From an uncultured Oscillospiraceae bacterium (lineage in GTDB: Bacteria > Bacillota > Clostridia > Oscillospirales > Oscillospiraceae), in contig CAJOCV010000041.1 of assembly GCA_905233785.1 (NCBI GenBank), positions 1 through 11,902 of the forward strand: a stretch of 11,902 bases of DNA, in the 5' to 3' direction. Of this stretch, positions 1 through 6,427 are shown piece by piece. The position numbers and the translations under genes are program-made. Position 1 is the first letter of the stretch. Each line of letters opens with the position of its first letter. The notes below the pieces were generated by a model. The model did no database searches. It was given only the letters and a program-made list of their open reading frames with translations, and was not told the origin of the DNA.

Positions 1-653
1 GGGAAGGCGGAGAGCAGCGTGTCCCGGAAATCCAGCGGCGCGCAGCGCAGAGAACTGATGAAGTTCGGCACGGTCTCCGCCGTCTCGGGGCTGGAGACGC
101 TCACAAGATACGGGCGCGGGTTCCAGACCTCGCCGCAGTCCTCGGTCGCCCCGGCGGAGGAGGAGTGAAAGGCCGCAAACACCGCTCGCCCCTCGTAGAC
201 GAGCATTTCCCCGGCGGTAGCCTCCACCGCGCTCTGAACGCGGTTTTCGCAGCGCTCAAAATCCGCGCCCCACTTCTCGCGCCGCGCCTGCTCGTCCTGA
301 TACGCCTGGCAGCAGCCGAAATCCGCGCACACGTCGGCCTCGCCGTGCTTGTTGCCGTCGGCGCAGTAGACGGCGTAGGTGCGCGCCGCCACGGCCTGCG
401 CCTTGAGCGCCTCCATAGGGAAGTCTGCCGGCATTTCCGCCGCCACGACGCCCGTGAGATAGTCCTGCATTTCCAGCTCCTCCACCGTCCCCGCCGCGTT
501 CAAAAGCCGGATCGTTTCCGCCGCGGGCCGGGGAGCCGGCAGCGGCGTCTCTGTCGGCAGAGGCTTGTCCTCCGCCGGTGCGTCCGCCGGGACATAGAGC
601 AGCAAAAAGCAGGCCAACAGGCCGAGATATGCGCACAGCACCGTTTTTTTCAT
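1..653 (-). CDS. spoIID: Stage II sporulation protein D (SpoIID), 3' part outside window
   Basis: SpoIID is a membrane-anchored lytic transglycosylase that trims denuded septal peptidoglycan during forespore engulfment, working with SpoIIP and SpoIIM. The first 217 codons are visible. Residues 1-20 form a signal anchor (MKKTVLCAYLG then a leucine-rich stretch), followed by a Pro/Glu-rich linker to about residue 45. The SpoIID/LytB domain opens with MQDYLTGVVAAEMP (62-75), whose Glu73 corresponds to the catalytic glutamate, and continues with EALKAQAVAARTYA (81-94). A His103-x5-Cys109-x5-Cys115 pattern with Cys114 matches the zinc site known from the Clostridioides difficile protein, with Cys in place of one His. 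The ATG at 653 follows an AGGGAGGAA ribosome site. The frame stays open to base 1, so the C-terminus is missing. It is divergent from the operon starting at 769. The family is clear; SpoIID versus a LytB-domain paralogue is less certain. Confidence 0.9.
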   Translation of the reverse strand, partial: MKKTVLCAYLGLLACFLLLYVPADAPAEDKPLPTETPLPAPRPAAETIRLLNAAGTVEELEMQDYLTGVVAAEMPADFPMEALKAQAVAARTYAVYCADGNKHGEADVCADFGCCQAYQDEQARREKWGADFERCENRVQSAVEATAGEMLVYEGRAVFAAFHSSSAGATEDCGEVWNPRPYLVSVSSPETAETVPNFISSLRCAPLDFRDTLLSAF

Positions 654-687
654 ACGTTCCTCCCTCGATTTCTCAGCAACACCAGTC

Positions 688-716
688 TTGACGCGAAGCG
701 TAAATGCGTATAAAAT
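688..716 (+). promoter_or_regulatory. Sigma-A-type promoter of the four-gene operon
   Basis: TTGACG (688-693) and TAAAAT (711-716) are spaced by 17 nt, a near-consensus vegetative promoter. Transcription would start near 723, about 46 nt before the ATG at 769. This argues against using the upstream in-frame TTG at 688 as a start codon, because it lies inside the -35 box. Confidence 0.7.
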
Positions 717-731
717 AGAAGATACGCATTT
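702..731. repeat. Perfect 10-bp inverted repeat over the -10 box (operator candidate)
   Basis: AAATGCGTAT (702-711) and ATACGCATTT (722-731) are exact reverse complements separated by 10 nt, so arm centres lie 20 bp (about two helical turns) apart. The left arm ends at the first base of the TAAAAT box. The left arm lies upstream of the predicted transcription start, so this is better read as a DNA site for a dimeric regulator than as an RNA hairpin. Confidence 0.55.
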
Positions 732-747
732 TGGCTTACTCAATATC
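719..747 (-). promoter_or_regulatory. Possible sigma-E-like promoter for spoIID
   Basis: On the minus strand GATATT (747-742) is separated by 15 nt from CGTATCTT (726-719), loosely resembling the -35 and -10 elements of mother-cell sigma-E promoters, which drive spoIID in Bacillus. It would give a leader of about 60 nt. The match is partial and by eye. Its -10 lies inside the inverted repeat at 702-731. Confidence 0.25.
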
Positions 748-768
748 TATGGAAACGGGACGAACATT

Positions 769-1653
769 ATGCAAGAAAAAAAGCAGGATGAAATCCAAAA
801 ACAGCTGCGGAAAACAGCGCTGGAAATCACGCTCTATGTCGCCGGCGCGGGCGCTTTCGGCGTGTTTTTCCGCTGGCTGCAGGTGATGGTCGCGTTCAAC
901 GACCTCGGCCTTGTGGATCGCAGCTACTTAAACCTTCTCGTGCCCGGCTTCGTTCTCGCCGCGGCGATCGTTTTTTATCGCTTTCTGGAGCGGGACAAGC
1001 GGCTGCGCCGCTTTGTGCCGGAGGACTTTGTGAGCGCGTTGAGAAACGATTACCGCTTTTTCAGCTTCCTTACCTGGGTCGCAGGCGCGATCCTCGTCGT
1101 CGGCAGCCTCGCGCTGCTCGGAAAGGCGGAGACGGATCGGCTCGCCCCGCTGCTGCGAACGATGGCGATCCTCGGCGCGCTCAGCGGCGTAAGCGGCGCG
1201 CTGCTGCTGGAGCTTGCTCACCGTGAGACGCGGCAGCCGCTGCTGCTCTGCCTGGTGAGCCTGCCGCCCGTCGCCCTCTTCGCCGTTTGGATCATCTACC
1301 TCTACCGCGCAAACTCCATCAACAGCGTGCTCTGGTCTTATGTGCCGGAAATGCTCAGCGTCGCGGTGGTCATGTTCGCCTTCGCGCGCATCGCGGGCTT
1401 TGCCTTCGGCTCCCCCAAGCCCGACCGCGCCCGCTTCGACTCAATGCTGGGCGCTTCGCTGTGCCTGATGTGCCTTGCGGACGATCGCTACCTGGGGATG
1501 CAGCTGATGCTGCTGGGAACGTCGATGTCGCTGATGCTCTACAACTGGGCTATGGTCTGCAATCTGCAGCATCAGCAGGAGCCGGAGCAACCTAAGGAGA
1601 CTCCTCAAGACGGCTTTGAGCACCTGGAGACGGAATGGAAACAATCGAAGTGA
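769..1653 (+). CDS. Polytopic membrane protein, function unknown
   Basis: I do not recognise this 294-residue protein. It starts with a charged cytosolic segment (MQEKKQDEIQKQLRK). Hydrophobic stretches suggest seven or eight transmembrane helices, for example around YVAGAGAFGVFF, LLVPGFVLAAAIVFY, LTWVAGAILVVGSLALL, ILGALSGVSGALLL, LLLCLVSLPPVALFAVWII, MLSVAVVMFAFARIAGF and MQLMLLGTSMSLMLYNW. The tail (after about residue 270) is Gln/Glu-rich and soluble. No enzymatic or transporter signature was seen. The ATG at 769 is preferred over the TTG at 688 because the latter overlaps the promoter, though the ribosome site before 769 (GGGA) is weak. It is first in a four-gene operon, and its 3' end overlaps the next gene by 19 nt. 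Confidence 0.8.
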   Translation: MQEKKQDEIQKQLRKTALEITLYVAGAGAFGVFFRWLQVMVAFNDLGLVDRSYLNLLVPGFVLAAAIVFYRFLERDKRLRRFVPEDFVSALRNDYRFFSFLTWVAGAILVVGSLALLGKAETDRLAPLLRTMAILGALSGVSGALLLELAHRETRQPLLLCLVSLPPVALFAVWIIYLYRANSINSVLWSYVPEMLSVAVVMFAFARIAGFAFGSPKPDRARFDSMLGASLCLMCLADDRYLGMQLMLLGTSMSLMLYNWAMVCNLQHQQEPEQPKETPQDGFEHLETEWKQSK

Positions 1654-2315
1654 TCGACAGCGCCGAGGCCATTCTGGACGCGACGCGGCGCCTCGGCTTT
1701 CTGCCCTTTTTCAAAAACGAGATCCCCGGCTTCTCCATCGCCGAGCACACGCCGCCGCAGCTCTGGTTTTCCGACTCGGCGGAGGGACCCTGGGAGTGGA
1801 AGGGGCCGGTCGCCCGCACGGGAGAAGTCGTCTACGGCAAGTTCTTCAAAGGCCGGGCCGCCTTCATCAGTCGGGAATACTTCCCGGTTTTTGCCAACTA
1901 CCGCCGCCGCGGCTATGATTTTGACGCGCTGTATGACGACGGCTTCGCCCCCTTTGCCGACAAGCAGATCTACGACGTGCTCCATGAGCGCGGAAGTCTT
2001 TTGAGCAAGGAGCTCAAAACCCTCGCCGGCTACGGCAAGGGCGGCCAAAAGGGCTTTGACGGGCGCATCACCCGTTTGCAGATGCAGTGCTACGCTGTGA
2101 TCGCGGATTTTGAGTATATGCAGGACAGCTTCGGCAAAAAATACGGCTGGGGCGTCGCCCGCTATGCCGTGCCCGAGGCGCTCTTCGGGGAGGACTTCAT
2201 GCAGGATGCCTACCGTGAGGAGCCGGAGCACTCGATGGCGCGGGTCTATGCGCATCTGCGGGAGCTCTGCGGCGATGCGAGCGAGAAGCAAATCAAAAAG
2301 CTGTTAGGAGATTAA
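1635..2315 (+). CDS. AlkZ-related winged-helix protein
   Basis: This 226-residue soluble protein resembles a conserved Firmicutes family that I recall being annotated as AlkZ-related, a short relative of the AlkZ/YcaQ (HTH_42) DNA glycosylases that repair alkylated or crosslinked bases; this assignment is from memory of the family. Conserved-looking blocks are GFLPFFKNEIPGFSI (21-35), EGPWEWKGPV (50-59), a Tyr/Phe/Asp-rich stretch (88-110), and a probable winged helix at 110-160 (IYDVLHERGSLLSKELK, then GKGGQKGFD and ITRLQMQ). The QMQ at 149-151 looks like the Q-x-Q of AlkZ glycosylases, but there that motif is N-terminal, so activity should not be assumed. The ATG at 1635 lies inside the preceding gene and follows GGAGACGG, suggesting translational coupling. 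An alternative reading is a DNA-binding protein without enzymatic activity. Confidence 0.75.
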   Translation: METIEVIDSAEAILDATRRLGFLPFFKNEIPGFSIAEHTPPQLWFSDSAEGPWEWKGPVARTGEVVYGKFFKGRAAFISREYFPVFANYRRRGYDFDALYDDGFAPFADKQIYDVLHERGSLLSKELKTLAGYGKGGQKGFDGRITRLQMQCYAVIADFEYMQDSFGKKYGWGVARYAVPEALFGEDFMQDAYREEPEHSMARVYAHLRELCGDASEKQIKKLLGD

Positions 2316-2319
2316 ACAT

Positions 2320-2523
2320 ATGAGTACCAAGGAAATTTCCCGGCTGGTGGTGCTGCTCGCGGTGCTGGTGTTCGGCTTTCTGCTGATCGTGAAGCTCATC
2401 CAGGGCACCGCCGGTCTGGTGGGCAGCCTTTTTAATCTGATCCTCGGCATCGTGGTCGCGGTGGCGCTTATTTGCATCGTGATCTGGATGTTCTGGTACG
2501 CGAATAAAAAGAGGAAAAAGTGA
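2320..2523 (+). CDS. Small two-helix membrane protein
   Basis: This 67-residue protein has two predicted transmembrane helices, about 9-27 (LVVLLAVLVFGFLLIVKLI) and 36-59 (LILGIVVAVALICIVIWMF), and a strongly basic end (NKKRKK), which predicts a hairpin with the C-terminus in the cytoplasm. The ATG at 2320 follows TTAGGAG with good spacing, four bases after the previous stop. Its stop overlaps the next start as TGATG. Position and ribosome site make it a real gene despite its size. No family was recognised; it could be an accessory subunit to the large membrane protein at the head of the operon (inference). Confidence 0.8.
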   Translation: MSTKEISRLVVLLAVLVFGFLLIVKLIQGTAGLVGSLFNLILGIVVAVALICIVIWMFWYANKKRKK

Positions 2524-3065
2524 TGGAACGCTGGACGCTTGTGCGTCCCACGGAGGCGCATCTGGAGGAGGTTTCCGCCTACCGCGCGGCCTTCCTCGCC
2601 GCCGGGGACTCCATGGACGGTACCGGCCCCCTGCGAAGATGCGAGAACGCGGCGGAATGGCTGCGGCAGATACGGTGCTATGAAGACCCCGCCACCGTGC
2701 CGGAGGGCTTGGTGCAGGCCACGCAGTTTCTCTGCCTGCGCGAGAGCGACGGGCGCGTACTGGGGATGATCCAGGTACGGCATGAACTGAACGACTACCT
2801 TGCGAAATACGCCGGGCATATCGGCTACTCCGTCCGCCCGGACGAGCGCAGGAAGGGCGTTGCGAGCTGGATGCTGCGCGAGGTGCTGCCCTATTGCCGC
2901 AGCTTGGGGCTTACAAAGGTGCTCATCACCTGCCGCACGGATAACGAGGGCAGCCGCCGCACGATCCTTTCTAACGGCGGCGTCTATGAAAGCACGGTCT
3001 ATGAGCCGGACGACGACGAGTGGCTGGAGCGGTACTGGATCAGTCTTCCCGCTTGCGTGTCTTGA
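2523..3065 (+). CDS. GNAT-family N-acetyltransferase
   Basis: This 180-residue protein has the single-domain GNAT layout. The N-terminal strand is RWTLVRPTEAHLEEV. The central strands GRVLGMIQVRHELN and AGHIGYSVRPDERRKGVASWMLRE contain the acetyl-CoA pyrophosphate loop (RRKGVA, a variant of Q/R-x-x-G-x-G/A). KVLITCRTDNEGSRRTILSNGGVYE carries the typical Asn-x-x-S-x-R segment of the last core helix. The likely reaction is acetyl transfer to an amine; the substrate is unknown. The ATG at 2523 shares its A with the previous stop and lies 8 nt after GAGG (2511-2514). A GTG three bases earlier is possible but too close. It is last in the operon, 219 nt before the terminator. Confidence 0.88.
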   Translation: MERWTLVRPTEAHLEEVSAYRAAFLAAGDSMDGTGPLRRCENAAEWLRQIRCYEDPATVPEGLVQATQFLCLRESDGRVLGMIQVRHELNDYLAKYAGHIGYSVRPDERRKGVASWMLREVLPYCRSLGLTKVLITCRTDNEGSRRTILSNGGVYESTVYEPDDDEWLERYWISLPACVS

Positions 3066-3283
3066 GTGGGAAGCGCGTCCTGTTTTCCGCCCGACCGCCT
3101 CGCAAGAGCAGTGCCTGCAGCGAAAACCGCTCTGATCGCTTTCGCAGCGATTCCCGCCCCAAGGGGACGGATACGATCCTTCCATAGCGCCTGATGGAAG
3201 AATCGAAGGAAGCGCCGTATGTGAGCTGCACAGACAATCCGCCGGCCGGCAGGTGTCAGGATACGCCGAAAACAAAAAGATCC
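3066..3283. other. Intergenic region with two perfect or near-perfect hairpins
   Basis: No gene is seen. ATCGCT (3135-3140) and AGCGAT (3146-3151) form a 6-bp hairpin with loop TTCGC. GAT-CTTCCAT (3175-3185) and ATGGAAG-ATC (3194-3204) form a 10-bp stem with one internal mismatch and an 8-nt loop. Neither is followed by a T-run, so they are not terminators. A role in mRNA 3'-end stability is possible. Confidence 0.4.
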
Positions 3284-3322
3284 CGGGGGATGCGAAATAA
3301 TTTTTTCACACCCCCGTTTTTT
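3284..3322 (+). terminator. Intrinsic terminator of the four-gene operon
   Basis: CGGGGG (3284-3289) pairs with CCCCCG (3311-3316), followed directly by six T (3317-3322). TG/CA pairs extend the stem inwards. The loop is long and A/T-rich. It lies just upstream of the promoter of the DHH gene and separates the two units. Confidence 0.65.
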
Positions 3323-3354
3323 CACTTCTGCCTATCGTAAATTTCTGACAGATC

Positions 3355-3363
3355 TGTTATAAT
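3355..3363 (+). promoter_or_regulatory. Extended -10 promoter of the DHH gene
   Basis: TGT-TATAAT (3355-3363) is a perfect extended -10 element. No good -35 lies at the normal distance, which fits an extended -10 promoter. Transcription would start near 3370, about 38 nt before the ATG. Confidence 0.6.
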
Positions 3364-3407
3364 ATTCCCGGAGCCGCACACTTTGAAAAATCAGGAGGAT
3401 TCACATA

Positions 3408-4337
3408 ATGGAAGAAAAGAAAAGACTGGTAACCCGCAGCGACTTTGACGGGCTGGCCTGCGCGATGATGCTGCGCTCGCTGAACCTCATCGACGACATC
3501 AAGTTTGTCCACCCGAAGGACGTGCAGGACGGCAAGGTAGAGCTCTCCGCCAACGACATCACCACCAACCTGCCCTATGATCCCCGCGTATCCCTCGCCT
3601 TTGACCACCATGAGTCTGAGGTTGACCGTCTGAAGGCGGAGGAAGTCGGCGGCAAGCTCATCATCGACCCCAACGCCCGCAGCGCCGCCCGTGTCGTTTA
3701 CAATTACTACGGCGGGAAGAGCACTTTCCCCGACATCAGCGATGAGTTGATGGACGCGGTGGACAAGGGCGACAGCGCGGACTTCACGCTCGACGAGGTG
3801 CTGCACCCCGAAGGCTGGGTCATGCTCCACTACATCATGGATCCGCGCACCGGCCTTGGTCGTTTCCGCAACTTCCGCATCTCGAACTATGATCTGATGA
3901 TGGAGCTGATCGGATATTGCATGGATCACAGCATCAACGAAATTCTTGAGTTGCCCGACGTTGCCGAGCGCGTGGAGCTCTACCACGAGCAGTCAGCGCT
4001 CTTTGAGGCGCAGCTCAAGCGCATCGCGAAGGTGCACGGCAAGGTGGTCGTGCTCGATCTGCGCGGCGAGGAGATCATTCACGCCGGCAACCGCTTTATG
4101 ATCTACGCCCTCTATCCCGAGGCGCAGATTTCCGTCCACGTTGCCTGGGGCTTCCGCAAGCAGAACACGGCGGTCATGATCGGCAAGTCCATCTTTAACA
4201 AGGCCTCCGAGGTGGATATTGGCGAGCTCTGCCTGCGCTACGGCGGCGGCGGACACCACAACGCCGGTACCTGCCAGCTTGACAACGACATCGTGGACGC
4301 AGAGCTTCCCAACATCATCGAAGCCCTCAACGCGTAA
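3408..4337 (+). CDS. DHH/DHHA1 family phosphoesterase
   Basis: This 309-residue cytoplasmic protein is a metal-dependent phosphoesterase of the DHH superfamily, related to NrnA-type oligoribonucleases and exopolyphosphatases. TRSDFDGLACAMML (9-22) supplies the first Asp ligands (Asp12, Asp14), here with Ser-Asp where many relatives have His-x-Asp. AFDHHESE (64-71) is the signature DHH motif (66-68). The C-terminal DHHA1 substrate domain ends with YGGGGHHNAGTCQL (278-291), the GGG-H-x-x-A-G motif. The ATG at 3408 follows AGGAGG (3393-3398) by 9 nt. It has its own promoter and terminator, so it is probably monocistronic. Such proteins are often named exopolyphosphatase; the true substrate (polyphosphate, short RNA, cyclic-dinucleotide products) cannot be decided by eye. 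Confidence 0.9.
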   Translation: MEEKKRLVTRSDFDGLACAMMLRSLNLIDDIKFVHPKDVQDGKVELSANDITTNLPYDPRVSLAFDHHESEVDRLKAEEVGGKLIIDPNARSAARVVYNYYGGKSTFPDISDELMDAVDKGDSADFTLDEVLHPEGWVMLHYIMDPRTGLGRFRNFRISNYDLMMELIGYCMDHSINEILELPDVAERVELYHEQSALFEAQLKRIAKVHGKVVVLDLRGEEIIHAGNRFMIYALYPEAQISVHVAWGFRKQNTAVMIGKSIFNKASEVDIGELCLRYGGGGHHNAGTCQLDNDIVDAELPNIIEALNA

Positions 4338-4629
4338 TCATCGCTCAGCAGCCGCTGTCTGCTGCGGAAGCGGATACCGTTCTTCCCTGATGCGTCAGGA
4401 AGGAGTTTAGCGTCAGCTTTGCGTCAGGCGATCACGATGCACGGACGAAAAGCTTTCACAGCGCCTTACGGAAGTTTTTAGAAGAAGCTCGAGAGGCAAA
4501 GACAGCAAAAAAGCAATCGACGAGAAAAAACTGTTTTTGTCTCGCCATGACAGGCAGATACCCATCTAAACAATCGCGGAAAAGTGTGAATATTTCTGCT
4601 AAACACCAAAAACGAAGCGCTAAAAAACC
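4338..4629. other. 3' non-coding region with short repeats
   Basis: No gene is supported. GCGTCAG occurs three times in direct orientation (4392-4398, 4410-4416, 4421-4427). The first copy forms part of a hairpin, CTTCCCTGA (4382-4390) with TCAGGAAG (4395-4402) and one bulge. CGAGAAAAAA (4521-4530) and TTTTTgTCTCG (4534-4544) form another, A/T-rich hairpin. Confidence 0.4.
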
Positions 4630-4660
4630 GGGGCTGTGAGAAATCACAGCCCCTTCTTTC
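4630..4660. terminator. Bidirectional intrinsic terminator between the DHH gene and hydA
   Basis: GGGGCTGTGA (4630-4639) and TCACAGCCCC (4644-4653) form a perfect 10-bp stem with a GAAA tetraloop. On the plus strand it is followed by TTCTTTC. On the minus strand it is followed by GGTTTTTT (bases 4623-4628 are A), giving the better T-tract for the hydrogenase transcript. It serves both converging units. Confidence 0.8.
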
Positions 4661-4665
4661 ATACT

Positions 4666-4708
4666 GCGCCGATCAATGATCGGCGCTATTTAGTCCCGGA
4701 ACGGGACT
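4666..4708. repeat. Two adjacent perfect hairpins downstream of hydA
   Basis: GCGCCGATC (4666-4674) and GATCGGCGC (4678-4686) form a 9-bp stem with an AAT loop. AGTCCCG (4692-4698) and CGGGACT (4702-4708) form a 7-bp stem with a GAA loop. Neither has a T-run. They lie between the hydA stop and the terminator on the minus transcript and may protect its 3' end. Confidence 0.55.
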
Positions 4709-4735
4709 GAATCGTTACGCGCCTGATAACGCTGC

Positions 4736-6424
4736 TTAAGAATGATGCAGCGGGTAGTGTATATGCAGCAGCTCGTGCGCGCGGCCCTTGAGCAGTTCTT
4801 CGTAGATATAGCCCAGCGCGGGGTTCTGCTGAGGAATCTTGAGCTCACAGGCCTCATCCGCCTTGAAGATCGCCTCGGCACGCTCCGCCTTGCGGGCATT
4901 GGAGGCAGGCGGCTGACCGCCGCCGCCGATGCAGCCGTTGGGGCAGGCCATTACCTCAATGAAGTCAAAATACTCTTCGCCGCTCTGCACCTTTTCAATG
5001 AGCTTATCCGCGTTGCCGAGGCCGTTTGCCACCGCGATGCGCAGGCTCAGCTCGCCCGCCGTTACGGTGAAGGCCTTAATGCCCTCCAGCCCGCGAACAC
5101 CGCATTCCGCGATGGTCTTGAGCGCCTCGGGCGAAGCGTCGTCCAGCACTCTGCGGATGACCGCCTCGGTCACGCCGCCCGTCACGCCGAAGATGACGCC
5201 CGCGCCGGTGTATTCGCCGAGGGGGCTGTCCGGCTCGGAATCGGGAAGCTTGCTCAGGTCGATGCCCGCCGCCTTAATCAGCCGCGCCAGCTCGTCCGTA
5301 GTGAGAACGAGGTCAATGAGGCGTTTGCCGTCCTTCACGAGCTCGGGGCGCTGCGCCTCGAACTTTTTCGCCGTGCAGGGCATAATGGCGACGGAATACA
5401 CGTCCTCGTCCTTAAACTGCTGGCGAATGAGCGCGCCCAGCATCTCCATCGGGCTTCCGCAGGTCGAAACCTGCGGCATCAGTTCAGGGTGCGCCTTCTC
5501 GACATGCTGAATCCAGCCGGGGCAGCAGGAGGTGAACATCGGGAGCTTCGCGCCGGATTTGAGCTTTTCAAGGAACTCCGCGCTCTCCTCCATGATGGTG
5601 AGGTCGGCGGAGAGGTTGGTGTCATACACCACATCCACGCCCAGACGGCGCAGCGCGGTGACAAGCTTTCCGGTGACAGGCTCGTTGGCGGGCATACCGA
5701 ACTCCTCCGCAAGCCCCACGCGCACGCTCGGTGCAAATTGTACGACGACACGCTTGTCGGGGTCGTTGAGCATCTGCCACATCTCGGGAATCTGACGGTT
5801 GATGGTGAGCGCGCCGGTGGGACATACCGCCGCGCATTGCCCGCAGCCGACGCAGCCCGTCTCGATCAGCATTTTGCCGAAGCCGGGGGCGACGATGGCC
5901 TTTTTGCCGCGCTTGGTGAAGTCGATGGCGCCGATATTCTGCACCTCGGAGCACATGCGCACGCACAGTCCGCAGAGAATGCACTTGGAGGGGTCGCGCG
6001 TAATGCAGGGGGAGGACACGTCCAGCCGCTCATGGGAATAGGTGTTTTCATGGAAGCGCGGCTCTACCACGTTGTAGCGATGGGCATACTCCTGGAGCTT
6101 GCAGCGCCCGCTCTGCTCACAGGTCAGGCACTCGGCGCGATGGCTGTTCATCAGAAGCTGCAGCGTGGTATGGCGGCTCTTGAGCACCTTTTCGGTGTGG
6201 GTATTGACAATGAGGCCGTTGCGCGGCTGCATGGAGCAGGCAGCGTCCAGCACGCCGCGCTCGTTCTCCACCAGGCACAGGCGGCAGCCGCCATAGATGG
6301 ACAGGTTCTCGCAGTAGCACAGCGAGGGAATGTCGATGCCGTTATGGCGCGCGACCTCGAGCACGTTGCGCTCATCCGTGAACGGACATTCGATGCCGTC
6401 GATGATCATTTTCTTTTCTGTCAT
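4736..6424 (-). CDS. hydA: [FeFe] hydrogenase catalytic subunit HydA
   Basis: This is the catalytic subunit (562 residues) for reversible H2 formation at the H-cluster, in the cytoplasm. In order it has: an N-terminal [2Fe-2S] domain (Cys36, 47, 50, 63); a His-ligated cluster site (His95, Cys99, 102, 108); two [4Fe-4S] sites (Cys148/151/154/158 and Cys191/194/197/201); and the H domain. All three signatures are intact: TSCCPGW (298-304; Cys300 proton relay, Cys301 ligand), MPCTAKKFE (348-356; Cys350) and MACPNGCIGGGGQP (492-505; Cys494, Cys498). Length is close to single-subunit clostridial enzymes and shorter than Thermotoga maritima HydA (about 645), lacking a C-terminal [2Fe-2S] extension. 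The ATG at 6424 follows GGGAGGG, 3 nt after the hydB stop. The H-cluster maturases HydE, HydF and HydG are not in this window. Membership of a three-subunit NAD(H)-linked enzyme follows from hydB and hydC. Confidence 0.96.
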   Translation of the reverse strand: MTEKKMIIDGIECPFTDERNVLEVARHNGIDIPSLCYCENLSIYGGCRLCLVENERGVLDAACSMQPRNGLIVNTHTEKVLKSRHTTLQLLMNSHRAECLTCEQSGRCKLQEYAHRYNVVEPRFHENTYSHERLDVSSPCITRDPSKCILCGLCVRMCSEVQNIGAIDFTKRGKKAIVAPGFGKMLIETGCVGCGQCAAVCPTGALTINRQIPEMWQMLNDPDKRVVVQFAPSVRVGLAEEFGMPANEPVTGKLVTALRRLGVDVVYDTNLSADLTIMEESAEFLEKLKSGAKLPMFTSCCPGWIQHVEKAHPELMPQVSTCGSPMEMLGALIRQQFKDEDVYSVAIMPCTAKKFEAQRPELVKDGKRLIDLVLTTDELARLIKAAGIDLSKLPDSEPDSPLGEYTGAGVIFGVTGGVTEAVIRRVLDDASPEALKTIAECGVRGLEGIKAFTVTAGELSLRIAVANGLGNADKLIEKVQSGEEYFDFIEVMACPNGCIGGGGQPPASNARKAERAEAIFKADEACELKIPQQNPALGYIYEELLKGRAHELLHIHYPLHHS

Positions 6425-6427
6425 GGC

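Noticed and set aside
165..713. 182-codon plus-strand frame opposite spoIID
   Set aside because: It is Arg/His-rich shadow translation of spoIID codons and runs into the promoter region.
2304..3275. 323-codon minus-strand frame opposite the small membrane protein and the GNAT gene
   Set aside because: The opposite strand carries two well-supported genes with ribosome sites and a recognisable GNAT domain; this frame has none.
4456..4662. 68-codon minus-strand frame upstream of the bidirectional terminator
   Set aside because: Its first codons lie inside the terminator stem, it has no ribosome site and no family resemblance.
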